From RGIG1828 sp045536915 (lineage in GTDB: Bacteria; Bacillota; Clostridia; UMGS1810): DNA of 8,315 nt. The DNA lies in contig JAZSOL010000193.1 of NCBI GenBank assembly GCA_045536915.1, positions 1 to 8,315 of the forward strand. Direction: 5' to 3'. Below, one piece after another: positions 1 to 7,484 of the stretch; position 1 is the first letter of the stretch, and every line of letters begins with the position of its first letter. The notes beneath the pieces are model-generated. The model was not told the DNA's origin. It ran no database searches and saw nothing but the letters and a program-made list of their open reading frames with translations. The translations under genes were made by a program, and so were the position numbers.

Positions 1-1
1 A

Positions 2-18
2 TGTAGGGGACGGCCTCC
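2..18 (+). repeat. Short intergenic repeat, copy 1 (downstream of glgA)
   Basis: The 12 bases GTAGGGGACGGC at 3-14 are identical and in the same orientation to 1640-1651, and 15 of 16 bases match when extended to 3-18. The copy lies about 65 bases beyond the glgA stop codon and probably continues to the left of the window, so its full length is unknown. It is probably one member of a dispersed family of short GC-rich intergenic repeats. That it is a repeat is seen directly; the wider family is inference. Confidence 0.6.
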
Positions 19-82
19 CGGACAAAACCGGAAAAATCATTTTGCTACAGCCTCTTTTTCCTATTCCCTTTTTTATGGATAA

Positions 83-1543
83 TTAATATTTTATTTCTTC
101 GTATATTGCCATATACTTCTGAGCAGGTTCCCTCCAGCTCAGGTCAAGCTTCATAAGGTCTTTAATCTTTTTGGTGAGCTTGTTTTTTTCGTAGAAGAAG
201 CCTTCGGCTCTTTCCATTGCGTGAAGCATATCGTGGGCATTAAAGCCTTTAAACGTAAAGCCTCTGCCTTCTAAGGTTTCGGTGTTGAGCGGTGCCACGG
301 TGTCAACAAGACCCCCTGTTTCTCTCACAATCGGAATGGTGCCGTAGCGCATTGCAATCATCTGCGAAAGTCCGCAGGGTTCACTCTTTGATGGCATCAG
401 GAAGAAGTCGGAGCCGGCATAAATCTGATTTGCCAGAGCTGCATCAAACATAATGCATCCCCTAACGTTATCGGGATGAGAATATTCTAAAAATCTCATC
501 ATATCTTCAAATCTGTTGTCACCTGTACCAAGCACAATAAACTGAATGTTTTTTCCTGCAATCTCTTCTGCCACTCTTTCAACAAGCTCCATACCCTTGT
601 GTTTAACAAGTCGTGTAACCATTGAATATATGGGAATATCCGGGTTTACGGGAAGTCCGAGTCTTTCCTGCAATGCCGCCTTGCATGCCGCCTTGCCTTT
701 AATGTCGGTTGGCTTAAAGTTTGCCGCAATAGTCTTGTCGGTTCCGGCATTGAAAAGGGATGTATCAATACCGTTTATGATGCCTGTTCGTTTATAGGCG
801 TTTTCAGCAATGATACCCTCTAAACCGTGGGCAAAATATGCATATCCAAGCTCGTGAGAATATGTTTCGGAAACTGTTGTGAGCTTATCGCAAAGCACTA
901 TCGCCGTTTTCATTGCGTTTATCATATTGTCGGTTGTGCAGATGTTGCGGTAGCTTTCATCAACACCCAGAACTTCCGAAAGAAAGCTTGGCATAGCCTT
1001 GCCCTGATATTCGATATTGTGAATTGTGTAAACTGTTCTGACTTTTTGAAGCTTTGGAACGTCTTTATAGAGCGATTTCAAAAACAGCGGCACAAATCCC
1101 GTCTGCCAGTCGTTGAGATGAATGATGTCCGGGTCGAAATCAAGATTCACCAATGCTTCAAGAACTGCCTTTGAAAAGTAGGCAAATCTTTCGCCGTCAT
1201 CCTCATAGCCGTATATGCTTCCTTGACGGTTAAAATATGATTCGTTATCTATAAAATAATAAGTTACGTTTGAGCTTTTCTGCCTCGGAAGACCTTTCTT
1301 TTTGAGAGTTGCTTTAAAAATTCCCACATAGGTATTCCTCCATGCAAGAGGCATCCAGAATCCGGTCACATATTCGGTTTCAAAATCCGGATTATATTTA
1401 ATGCTTCCGTAGTAGGGCATAATAACTGCAACTTCAGTTTCAGGAAGTCTTGAAATTTCGGCAGGCAGTGCACCCATAACATCGCCTAATCCTCCTGATT
1501 TGGCAAATGGAGCTGCTTCACTTGTTGCAAATAAAATTTTCAT
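83..1543 (-). CDS. glgA: Glycogen synthase (ADP-glucose starch synthase)
   Basis: Transfers glucose from ADP-glucose to the non-reducing end of an alpha-1,4-glucan in the cytoplasm; the chain-elongating step of glycogen synthesis. The protein is a GT5 enzyme with two Rossmann-like halves. The N-terminal half opens with MKILFATSEAAPFAKSGGLGD, where K15 in KSGGLGD is the conserved ADP-glucose-binding lysine, followed by HLNDWQ at 142-147. The C-terminal half has R311 and K316 in the RLVKHKG segment and E388 in SEPCGLSQ, matching the catalytic Arg/Lys/Glu of the family. The open frame extends 28 codons upstream to 1627, but those residues are not family-like, so I start at ATG 1543, giving 486 residues, the usual length. 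An AAAGGA motif lies 14 bases upstream, a rather long spacing. It is the last gene of the glg cluster, set 156 bases after glgD with its own candidate promoter. No strong terminator is visible beyond the stop. Confidence 0.95.
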   Translation of the reverse strand: MKILFATSEAAPFAKSGGLGDVMGALPAEISRLPETEVAVIMPYYGSIKYNPDFETEYVTGFWMPLAWRNTYVGIFKATLKKKGLPRQKSSNVTYYFIDNESYFNRQGSIYGYEDDGERFAYFSKAVLEALVNLDFDPDIIHLNDWQTGFVPLFLKSLYKDVPKLQKVRTVYTIHNIEYQGKAMPSFLSEVLGVDESYRNICTTDNMINAMKTAIVLCDKLTTVSETYSHELGYAYFAHGLEGIIAENAYKRTGIINGIDTSLFNAGTDKTIAANFKPTDIKGKAACKAALQERLGLPVNPDIPIYSMVTRLVKHKGMELVERVAEEIAGKNIQFIVLGTGDNRFEDMMRFLEYSHPDNVRGCIMFDAALANQIYAGSDFFLMPSKSEPCGLSQMIAMRYGTIPIVRETGGLVDTVAPLNTETLEGRGFTFKGFNAHDMLHAMERAEGFFYEKNKLTKKIKDLMKLDLSWREPAQKYMAIYEEIKY

Positions 1544-1557
1544 ATGTTGTGTCAGTT

Positions 1558-1563
1558 TCCTTT
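1558..1563 (-). promoter_or_regulatory. Ribosome binding site of glgA
   Basis: AAAGGA on the minus strand, 14 bases before the ATG at 1543. The spacing is longer than ideal, but no GTG, TTG or other ATG codon in frame sits better. Protein similarity to the GlgA N-terminus (MKILFATSE) supports the ATG at 1543 over the upstream ATG at 1627. Confidence 0.45.
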
Positions 1564-1598
1564 CGTGTAATATTTTATGTTTGCTATTTGCGTTTTGA

Positions 1599-1627
1599 TT
1601 TATAAGGGAGTTTGATAATGAAATCAA
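1599..1627 (-). promoter_or_regulatory. Candidate sigma-A promoter for glgA
   Basis: On the minus strand, TTGATT (1622-1627) and TATAAA (1599-1604) are separated by exactly 17 bases, each close to the sigma-A consensus. Transcription would start near 1592, leaving a leader of about 50 bases before glgA. The -35 region is part of a small inverted repeat, TTGAT-N6-ATCAA (1612-1627), which could be a regulator site or chance. This would allow glgA to be transcribed independently of glgBCD. Confidence 0.5.
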
Positions 1628-1636
1628 CGTGGATAT

Positions 1637-1691
1637 GTCGTAGGGGACGGCGTCCTCTACAACGCACTAACCTTGTTTCATCACCCCTACA
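1637..1691. repeat. Palindromic intergenic repeat, copy 2 (MITE-like)
   Basis: This stretch between glgD and glgA has two nested structures. GTAGGGGAC (1640-1648) pairs with GTCCTCTAC (1652-1660) across a 3-base loop, with one G-T wobble, forming a GC-rich hairpin. The outer ends GTAGGGG (1640-1646) and CCCCTAC (1684-1690) are perfect 7-base inverted repeats, like the tips of a miniature inverted-repeat element. The left end matches the copy at 3-14 exactly. No run of T follows the hairpin on the minus strand, so it is not a canonical terminator of glgD, though it may affect transcript stability. It encodes no protein. Confidence 0.55.
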
Positions 1692-1699
1692 AATCAAAA

Positions 1700-2818
1700 T
1701 TAAATTGTTTCGCCTTTATGCACAATAACCGGTGACGATGAACCGCCAATGAGGGTTGCGCCGGGAGTGATAGTTGCATCCTTGTCGATAATGGCATTTT
1801 CAATTTTTGCGCCTTTTCCTATTATTGAGCCCTGCATAACTATTGAGTTTTTGATTGAAGCGCCTTCTTCAATTTTAACATTTCTGAATACCACACTGTT
1901 TTCAAGCTTACCGTTTACCACACAACCGTCTGCAATAATGCAGTCATTTACCGTGCCGGTTTCACTATAGAAGGTGGGAGATTCATCGCGCACCTTTGTG
2001 TAGATGGGATGACGCGGATTAAACACATCTGCTCTTATGTCTTCATCGAGCATTTTAAAGTTGTTTTTGAAATAGGATACTGTGTTGTGGTTTCTTAAAA
2101 CGGGACCTTTAAATTCAAAAACATTAATTTTGATGTTGTCGTCGGTAAAGCGTGAGAGGAGGAAGTCTTTTTCAAAGCTGTAGCGTCCTCTTGCAACGTA
2201 GTTGTTGATAATGCTTATGAGGAATTTTCTTTCCACAATAAACATTCCCATACCGATTAGTGAATCAACACCTAAGCTCTGCCCTATTGCCATATCCTCG
2301 GCAATTCCGTTTTCTCCGGCTTTCAGAAACACGTCGTTGCTATCGGCTTCATATGCCGCAATTTCCCTGTTGGCAATGGCTGTGACGTCTGCGCCTGATT
2401 TTATGTGATTTTCAAGAGCATCCTCAAAATTTATGTTGCAGATAACCGTTGTGTCACACATCACAACGTAGTCGGGCTTGTTGGATTCAAGGAAGCGAAC
2501 TGCGTTTGAGAGTGCTTCAAGATTTCCGCGATACACATTCGTTACACCTGTGGCAAACGGCGGGAGAATATAGAAGCTTGCATTTTTGCGGCTCAAATCC
2601 CATTCAATACCGGAGCCCAGATGGTCCATAAGCGACTGATAGTTGTATTTGGTGATGATACCGATTGAAGAAATGTTGGAGTTTACCATATTGGACAAAA
2701 CAAAGTCCACAAGGCGGTATCTTCCGCCGAACGGAAGCGATGCAACCGTGCGGTGCATTGTGAGGTCTCCGAGCGACGTATCATAAACATTTGAAAAAAT
2801 AATTCCTGTCATTTTCAT
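1700..2818 (-). CDS. glgD: GlgD subunit of ADP-glucose pyrophosphorylase (non-catalytic partner)
   Basis: Second subunit of the Firmicute ADP-glucose pyrophosphorylase; in studied systems it forms a heteromer with GlgC and raises its activity while being weak or inactive alone. The 372-residue protein has a nucleotidyltransferase-like domain (about 1-245) and a left-handed beta-helix of hexapeptide repeats (about 285-355). It keeps LPFGGRYRLVDFVLSN (28-43) and an aspartate at D122, but the catalytic GGxGxRL loop is replaced by FSNVYDTSLGD (8-18) and the glucose-1-phosphate-binding FEEKP segment of GlgC is absent. The overall length is normal for GlgD, so this is the usual subunit and not a damaged GlgC. 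It starts 24 bases after glgC. The first ATG (2818), with AAAGGA about 11 bases upstream, is preferred over the ATG two codons later. Confidence 0.93.
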   Translation of the reverse strand: MKMTGIIFSNVYDTSLGDLTMHRTVASLPFGGRYRLVDFVLSNMVNSNISSIGIITKYNYQSLMDHLGSGIEWDLSRKNASFYILPPFATGVTNVYRGNLEALSNAVRFLESNKPDYVVMCDTTVICNINFEDALENHIKSGADVTAIANREIAAYEADSNDVFLKAGENGIAEDMAIGQSLGVDSLIGMGMFIVERKFLISIINNYVARGRYSFEKDFLLSRFTDDNIKINVFEFKGPVLRNHNTVSYFKNNFKMLDEDIRADVFNPRHPIYTKVRDESPTFYSETGTVNDCIIADGCVVNGKLENSVVFRNVKIEEGASIKNSIVMQGSIIGKGAKIENAIIDKDATITPGATLIGGSSSPVIVHKGETI

Positions 2819-2842
2819 TTTATATCAATTCCTTTCCGTGCC

Positions 2843-4012
2843 TTATTCAATAACTTCGCCGGGATTAACATATGTTCCCTTACCGATGGTGCAGATGCTT
2901 CTGTCGGCGTTTTCGGGAATTTTTCCAACCTTTGCATTTTCACCAATAACGCATTGCTCGCCGATTATTGAGTATTTTACCACAGCCCCGCTTTTAATAG
3001 TTGAATTAGGCATAATCACGCTGTTTATAACAATTGCGTCTTCTTCTATAACAGAACCGGTGGAAACAACGGAATTCTGAATTTTTCCTTTAACAATACA
3101 TCCCTCGCCCACAAATGAGTTTTTAACCTCTGCGGATTTTTTAATAAGGCATGGGGGTTCTGCGTAGTTTCTTGCATAAATTTTAAAATCCTTGTCTTTG
3201 AGTTCAATGGGAACGCCCGGGTCTAAAAGGTCCATATTTGCTTCCCAAAGGCTGTCGAGAGTTCCAACGTCTTTCCAGTAGCCGTCAAACTGGTAAGCAA
3301 AGAGCTTTTTGCCGTCTTTTAAAAGATTCGGAATGATGTTTTTACCAAAATCGTTTGAAGAATCCGGGTCTTTTTCATCATCAATAAGATACTGACGCAA
3401 AACCTTCCAGGTAAAGAGATACACACCCATCGAAGCCTTTGTGCTCTTTGGCTTTTTGGGTTTTTCTTCAAATTCGTAAATTGAGTTATCGTCGTTTGTG
3501 TTCATAATACCGAAACGCGAAGCCTCTTTAAGCGGAACATCAAGCACGGCAATTGTGCATTCTGCGCCTTTTTCCTTGTGGTATGCAAGCATTTTGTCGT
3601 AGTTCATTTTGTAGATATGGTCGCCCGACAAAACGAGAACGTATTCGGGGTCGTATCTGTCAACAAAATTTATGTTTTGATATATTGCATTTGCAGTACC
3701 CTTATACCATTCGCTTTTTTTGCTCTTTGCATATGGGGGCAAAATGTGAACACCGCCGAAGTTGCGGCTTAAACCCCATGGAGAGCCGTTTCCTATGTAG
3801 TCGTTGAGTTCAAGCGGCTGATACTGGGTCATAATTCCCACTGTGTCGATTCCTGAGTTTACGCAGTTTGAAAGCGGGAAATCGATAATGCGGTATTTCC
3901 CTCCAAACGGAACCGCAGGCTTTGCGGTTTTCTCCGTGAGAACCTTGAGTCTGCTTCCCTGGCCGCCTGCAAGCAGCATTGCAATACATTCCTTGCTCTT
4001 TCCTCTTATCAT
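2843..4012 (-). CDS. glgC: Glucose-1-phosphate adenylyltransferase (ADP-glucose pyrophosphorylase, catalytic subunit)
   Basis: Makes ADP-glucose and pyrophosphate from ATP and glucose-1-phosphate, the committed and usually regulated step of bacterial glycogen synthesis. The 389-residue protein has the nucleotidyltransferase signature LLAGGQGSRL (13-22) followed by KPAVPFGGKYRIIDFPLSN (31-49), the metal-binding aspartate D131 in SGDHIYKMNY, the glucose-1-phosphate-binding lysine K184 in FEEKP, and WKDVGT at 246-251. A left-handed beta-helix of hexapeptide repeats fills the C-terminal third (about 290-385). All expected catalytic residues are present. The start is well supported: AGGAGG (minus strand, 4021-4026) lies 8 bases before the ATG. 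It follows glgB by 41 bases and precedes glgD by 24, consistent with co-transcription. Confidence 0.97.
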   Translation of the reverse strand: MIRGKSKECIAMLLAGGQGSRLKVLTEKTAKPAVPFGGKYRIIDFPLSNCVNSGIDTVGIMTQYQPLELNDYIGNGSPWGLSRNFGGVHILPPYAKSKKSEWYKGTANAIYQNINFVDRYDPEYVLVLSGDHIYKMNYDKMLAYHKEKGAECTIAVLDVPLKEASRFGIMNTNDDNSIYEFEEKPKKPKSTKASMGVYLFTWKVLRQYLIDDEKDPDSSNDFGKNIIPNLLKDGKKLFAYQFDGYWKDVGTLDSLWEANMDLLDPGVPIELKDKDFKIYARNYAEPPCLIKKSAEVKNSFVGEGCIVKGKIQNSVVSTGSVIEEDAIVINSVIMPNSTIKSGAVVKYSIIGEQCVIGENAKVGKIPENADRSICTIGKGTYVNPGEVIE

Positions 4013-4020
4013 AATAAAAT

Positions 4021-4026
4021 CCTCCT
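4021..4026 (-). promoter_or_regulatory. Strong ribosome binding site of glgC
   Basis: AGGAGG on the minus strand, 8 bases before the glgC ATG. It is the closest match to the Shine-Dalgarno consensus in the glg cluster and fixes the glgC start at 4012. Confidence 0.8.
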
Positions 4027-4053
4027 GTATATAGATACTTGTGATGTTTTGAA

Positions 4054-5940
4054 CTATTTTAAATCTTCGATTTTGTAATACGAAACCGACATCGCCGGAA
4101 CTGTGATTTCAATTGAATGCTCATATCCGTGCATTGGCTGAGGTTTTGACTTCACTCTGCCAAGTCGCGTGCCTTTTCCGCCGTAGATTGCTTTATCACT
4201 TGTAAACACGCATTTGTAGTATCCTTTTTTCGGGGCGCCAATGCGGTATTTTGTGCGTGTGACGGGGCAGAAGTTGCACACAACCACAACCTCGTTGCCC
4301 TCTTTGTCGATTCTTCTGAATGATATAATGCTCTGGGCGTTGTCGTCGAGGCTTATCCATTTAAAACCGTTCCAGTCGGCATCATTTTCCCAGAAAGCCT
4401 TGTTTTCAAGATAGAACTTGTTTAAATCGCAAACAAAGCGATGCATCTTTTTGTGAGGCTCGTAATCAAGCAGCAGCCAGTCGAGCTCCTGAGTGAAGTT
4501 CCACTCAATAAACTGGGCAAACTCGCTTCCCATAAAGTTGAGCTTCTTGCCCGGATGCGACATCATATATCCGTAGAAAGCTCTTAAGTTGTCGAATTTT
4601 TCTTCGTAGCTGCCGGGCATCTTATTTATCATTGAACATTTCCCGTGCACAACCTCATCGTGCGAAAGCGGAAGAATAAAGTTTTCGGAAAATGCATAGG
4701 TGAGCGAAAATGTGAGGTTATTGTGCATACCTTTTCTGAATAACGGGTCTTTCGACATATATTGAAGCATATCGTTCATCCAGCCCATATTCCATTTGAA
4801 ATTAAAGCCCAGACCGCCGTCGTAGGTGGGTTTTGTAACCATTGGAAACGCTGTGGATTCCTCGGCAATCATCATAACCGTTGAATCGTTTTCAAATGCC
4901 GCACAGTTGAGCCTTTTTAAAAACTCTATTGCCTCAAGATTATAGTTTCCGCCATACTTGTTGGCTCTCCATTCGCCGTCTTTTTTGCCGTAGTCAAGAT
5001 AAAGCATGGAAGCAACGGCGTCAACTCTGAATCCGTCGATGTGATACACGTTTTGCCAGAAAATAACGTTTGAAATCAGAAATGCCATAACTTCATTTCT
5101 GCCGTAGTCAAAAATTCTTGTGTTCCAGTCGGGATGTTCATTTTTCAACGGGTCGGAATACTCATAGCAAAAATCCCCGTCAAAAGAGGCAAGACCGTTT
5201 TCGTCTTTGGGGAAATGCGCGCCCACCCAGTCGAGAATAACCGCAATTCCCGCTTCGTGACATTTGTTTACGAAATACTGAAAATCTTTTGGTGTGCCGT
5301 AACGTGATGTGGGTGCATAGTAGCCTGTTACCTGATAGCCCCACGAAGGGTCAAACGGATATTCGCTCACAGGCATAAGCTCGATGTGGGTATATCCCAT
5401 TTTCTTAACATATTTAACAACCTCGTCGGCGCTTTCACGATAAGTAAAATAGTTGCCGTCGGGATGCTTCATCCACGAACCGAGATGAAGCTCATAAATA
5501 TTGACAGGCTTCTCTAACCAATTTATGCTTTCTTTTGATTTTAAATAACCTGAATCTGTCCATTCAAATCCGGAAATGTCATAAATTTTTCCGGCATTTT
5601 CGGGTCTGGTGCAGGTGTGGAACGCATAAGGGTCGGTTTTCAAAACAATTTTCCCGTTCTGACTTTCAACAGCATATTTATAGTTGTCATATTCCTTTGC
5701 ATTCGGAACGTATCCTTCCCAGATGCCGTTTTTGACGTAGTTCATTTTGGATGAGTTAAAATCCCAACCGTTGAAATCACCTGCGATTCCCACGCTCTTT
5801 GCGTGAGGCGCCCATACTCTGAAAACGTATCCCCCGTCCTGAGGGTGCGCGCCCATATATTCGTAAGCATTTGTTTCGCCACCTCCGGAGAATGAATCAA
5901 TTCTTCCGATAAGGTCCAAAACGCTTGCATTTTTTGTCAT
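4054..5940 (-). CDS. glgB: 1,4-alpha-glucan branching enzyme
   Basis: Cuts an alpha-1,4-glucan chain and rejoins it through an alpha-1,6 bond, creating glycogen branches. The 628-residue protein begins with a short lead, then a CBM48 domain (about 25-115, including FRVWAPHAKSVGIAGDFNGWD), a GH13 catalytic barrel (about 145-500), and a C-terminal beta domain ending near 625. The catalytic residues are D307 in GFRVDAVA, E360 in IAEES, and D428 in LSHDEVVHG, the last motif being characteristic of branching enzymes. The length fits the shorter Firmicute form without the extra N-terminal domain of enteric GlgB. It is the first gene of the cluster and diverges from spoIVB. The ribosome binding site is poor: a GAAGGG-like motif about 13 bases before the ATG. 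No better in-frame start is evident. Confidence 0.97.
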   Translation of the reverse strand: MTKNASVLDLIGRIDSFSGGGETNAYEYMGAHPQDGGYVFRVWAPHAKSVGIAGDFNGWDFNSSKMNYVKNGIWEGYVPNAKEYDNYKYAVESQNGKIVLKTDPYAFHTCTRPENAGKIYDISGFEWTDSGYLKSKESINWLEKPVNIYELHLGSWMKHPDGNYFTYRESADEVVKYVKKMGYTHIELMPVSEYPFDPSWGYQVTGYYAPTSRYGTPKDFQYFVNKCHEAGIAVILDWVGAHFPKDENGLASFDGDFCYEYSDPLKNEHPDWNTRIFDYGRNEVMAFLISNVIFWQNVYHIDGFRVDAVASMLYLDYGKKDGEWRANKYGGNYNLEAIEFLKRLNCAAFENDSTVMMIAEESTAFPMVTKPTYDGGLGFNFKWNMGWMNDMLQYMSKDPLFRKGMHNNLTFSLTYAFSENFILPLSHDEVVHGKCSMINKMPGSYEEKFDNLRAFYGYMMSHPGKKLNFMGSEFAQFIEWNFTQELDWLLLDYEPHKKMHRFVCDLNKFYLENKAFWENDADWNGFKWISLDDNAQSIISFRRIDKEGNEVVVVCNFCPVTRTKYRIGAPKKGYYKCVFTSDKAIYGGKGTRLGRVKSKPQPMHGYEHSIEITVPAMSVSYYKIEDLK

Positions 5941-6002
5941 TGTGCTGATACCGCCCTTCGTAAAATGTAAAACTTTTCTATATCATTTTATTTGTATCAT
6001 TT

Positions 6003-6031
6003 ATTATACCACAATCAGGAAATCTTTACTA
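6003..6031 (-). promoter_or_regulatory. Extended -10 promoter for the glgBCDA cluster
   Basis: On the minus strand, TGGTATAAT (6003-6011) combines a perfect TATAAT with the upstream TG of an extended -10 element. The -35 position 17 bases away reads TAGTAA (6026-6031), matching consensus at three of six bases, which is typical of extended -10 promoters. Transcription would start near 5996, giving a leader of about 55 bases before glgB. The sequence points to vegetative sigma-A; I saw no good sigma-E promoter, although glg genes of Bacillus subtilis are expressed by sigma-E during sporulation. Confidence 0.6.
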
Positions 6032-6085
6032 TATTTATTCTCCACAAATAATTCGCTATTTTTTCGTTAAAGTTAACAAATGAAA

Positions 6086-6092
6086 TGTCGAA
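6086..6092 (+). promoter_or_regulatory. Possible Spo0A box
   Basis: TGTCGAA matches the 7-base core of the Spo0A binding site exactly. It lies about 90 bases upstream of the predicted glgB transcription start and 158 bases before spoIVB. A 7-base match is short enough to occur by chance in this AT-rich region, so confidence is low; the position between a sporulation gene and a reserve-polymer operon is what makes it worth recording. Confidence 0.25.
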
Positions 6093-6250
6093 AGAAAAAT
6101 GATTATAGGGCAAAATAGTGTAAATTTTTCTGAAAATGCTAACAGTGGAAATTTAAACAGACTTTAAATTTATTTGTCAGCATAAGTGCGGATTTATGTG
6201 TGAAAGATAAAAAAGCAAATTAAATTCATTTTCAAAAGAAAGGAAAAGTT

Positions 6251-7480
6251 ATGAAATTTTTTAAGAATAAATATTTCGCAATATCTTTGACTTCTTTTGT
6301 TATTTTTGTCATTTCTGCTTTTTTTATTCTTTCGGCATCTATTCCCGACAACCTTTTTGTAACATCAGACGACACAAACGGCAGATGGATTCCCCGTGGA
6401 TGGCAGTGGATTGTGTCGAGCGAGGGAAGCGGGTCGGAGCCGGCAATGGAAAACACATCCGGGAGGCGGATTAATGAGCAGAGGGATTCTCTTTCGGAAA
6501 CGGTGTATCTGTGTGGTGTGATTCCTGTAAAAACCGTAAACCTTTCCATAACGGACGAAATGAAGGTTGTTCCGGGCGGAGAATGCATAGGAATAGACCT
6601 TAAAACCCGAGGAATTCTTGCGGTGGGGCTTGAGCCTTTTGAAGGCGAATCGGGCAAACGCATATGTCCTGCAAAAGACTCAGGCATCAAAGCAGGAGAT
6701 ATAATAGAACGCATAAACGGGGTCAGCGTGAAGAGGATTTCGCAGGTTCAGAAAATTATTGAATCATTTTCAGGCGGTTCCCTTTTGTTTGAGGGAACCC
6801 GCAACGGCAAAGAAATAAGCTGGAATGTGACTCCCGAGCCTGCAAAAAACAGCGATAAAAAGCTTATCGGAGTGTGGCTCAGGGAAAGCGTTGCCGGAAT
6901 CGGCACTCTGACCTTTTACCACGACGGCACATTCGGTGCGCTCGGCCATGCCATAGCCGATGCCGACACGGGTGATGAAGTGTCTGAAAAAGGCGGCACA
7001 ATCTGTTCTGCCGGAATCATTGGCATCAGTAAAGGCGAAAAAGGCGAACCCGGCGCTCTCAAAGGCATTTTCACCGGAGTGGAAAAAGGAAAAATAATAT
7101 CTAATTCCCCTGTTGGTATCTACGGGACAACGCCCTGTGCACCTAACGACTCCGCCCCGGTAGAGCTTGCATCAAGAAAAGATATTCACCCCGGAAAAGC
7201 TCACATAATATGCGACATCGGAAACGGCAAAAGTAACTTTGGTATTGAAATCCTAAAGGTTTTTCCGTCCAGCACAGACACTAAAAGTATGATTATCCAA
7301 ATAACAGATAAAAATCTTATTGAAAAAACAGGCGGTATTGTTCAGGGGATGAGCGGCAGCCCCATAATCCAAAATGGTAAACTAATAGGTGCTGTAACAC
7401 ACGTTTTTGTGAATGATCCAACAAGAGGGTATGGGATATTTATTGAAAATATGCTTGCGGAAGCAGAGAAAATTAAATAA
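6251..7480 (+). CDS. spoIVB: SpoIVB serine peptidase (stage IV sporulation protein B)
   Basis: Forespore-made peptidase that crosses into the space between forespore and mother cell and, in Bacillus subtilis, cleaves SpoIVFA so that SpoIVFB can activate pro-sigma-K. The 409-residue protein has an N-terminal membrane anchor (about 8-30), a variable region, the family signature KVVPGGECIGIDLKTRGILAVG (105-126), a PDZ domain (about 110-195), and an S55 peptidase domain. H233 in ALGHAIADADTG, D353, and S368 in QGMSGSP form the expected triad; the Asp-Ser spacing equals that of D363/S378 in the Bacillus protein. GAAAGGA lies 6 bases before the ATG. It is divergent from glgB and followed by a hairpin. 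Residues about 38-82 are unusually rich in Gly, Ser, Trp and Arg and show little of the strand pattern I would expect. spo0A, the frequent downstream neighbour, is not the next gene. Confidence 0.95.
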   Translation: MKFFKNKYFAISLTSFVIFVISAFFILSASIPDNLFVTSDDTNGRWIPRGWQWIVSSEGSGSEPAMENTSGRRINEQRDSLSETVYLCGVIPVKTVNLSITDEMKVVPGGECIGIDLKTRGILAVGLEPFEGESGKRICPAKDSGIKAGDIIERINGVSVKRISQVQKIIESFSGGSLLFEGTRNGKEISWNVTPEPAKNSDKKLIGVWLRESVAGIGTLTFYHDGTFGALGHAIADADTGDEVSEKGGTICSAGIIGISKGEKGEPGALKGIFTGVEKGKIISNSPVGIYGTTPCAPNDSAPVELASRKDIHPGKAHIICDIGNGKSNFGIEILKVFPSSTDTKSMIIQITDKNLIEKTGGIVQGMSGSPIIQNGKLIGAVTHVFVNDPTRGYGIFIENMLAEAEKIK

Positions 7481-7484
7481 GATG

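Larger units (their letters stand above)
5941..6250. other. Divergent intergenic region between glgB and spoIVB
   Basis: A 310-base AT-rich stretch without a plausible coding sequence. It holds the glgB promoter (6003-6031, minus strand), a possible Spo0A box (6086-6092), and the spoIVB ribosome binding site GAAAGGA (6238-6244) 6 bases before the ATG. I looked on the plus strand for sigma-F or sigma-G promoters expected of spoIVB and found only a partial match (CATAAG at 6181-6186) without an acceptable -35 partner. Confidence 0.7.

Noticed and set aside
18..36. CCGG-loop-CCGG followed by A residues near the window start as a terminator
   Set aside because: The stem is only four bases and its sequence is self-palindromic; on the glgA-coding strand no T-tract follows it.
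827..1174. 115-codon plus-strand open frame inside glgA
   Set aside because: It is antisense to conserved GlgA coding sequence and its translation resembles no family; it is a shadow frame.
1544..1627. 28-residue N-terminal extension of GlgA from the ATG at 1627
   Set aside because: It covers the candidate promoter and ribosome binding site, is not GlgA-like, and the conserved start MKILFATSE begins at 1543.
6038..6046. TTCTCCACA resembling a DnaA box
   Set aside because: A single site with one mismatch to TTATCCACA, with no cluster or replication genes nearby.
6181..6186. CATAAG as a sigma-G -10 element for spoIVB
   Set aside because: No acceptable -35 sequence lies at the right distance and the -10 match is partial.
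6232..6714. 160-codon open frame on the minus strand overlapping the start of spoIVB
   Set aside because: It lies antisense to a well-supported gene, has no recognisable motif, and runs past the spoIVB start into the intergenic region without a good ribosome binding site.
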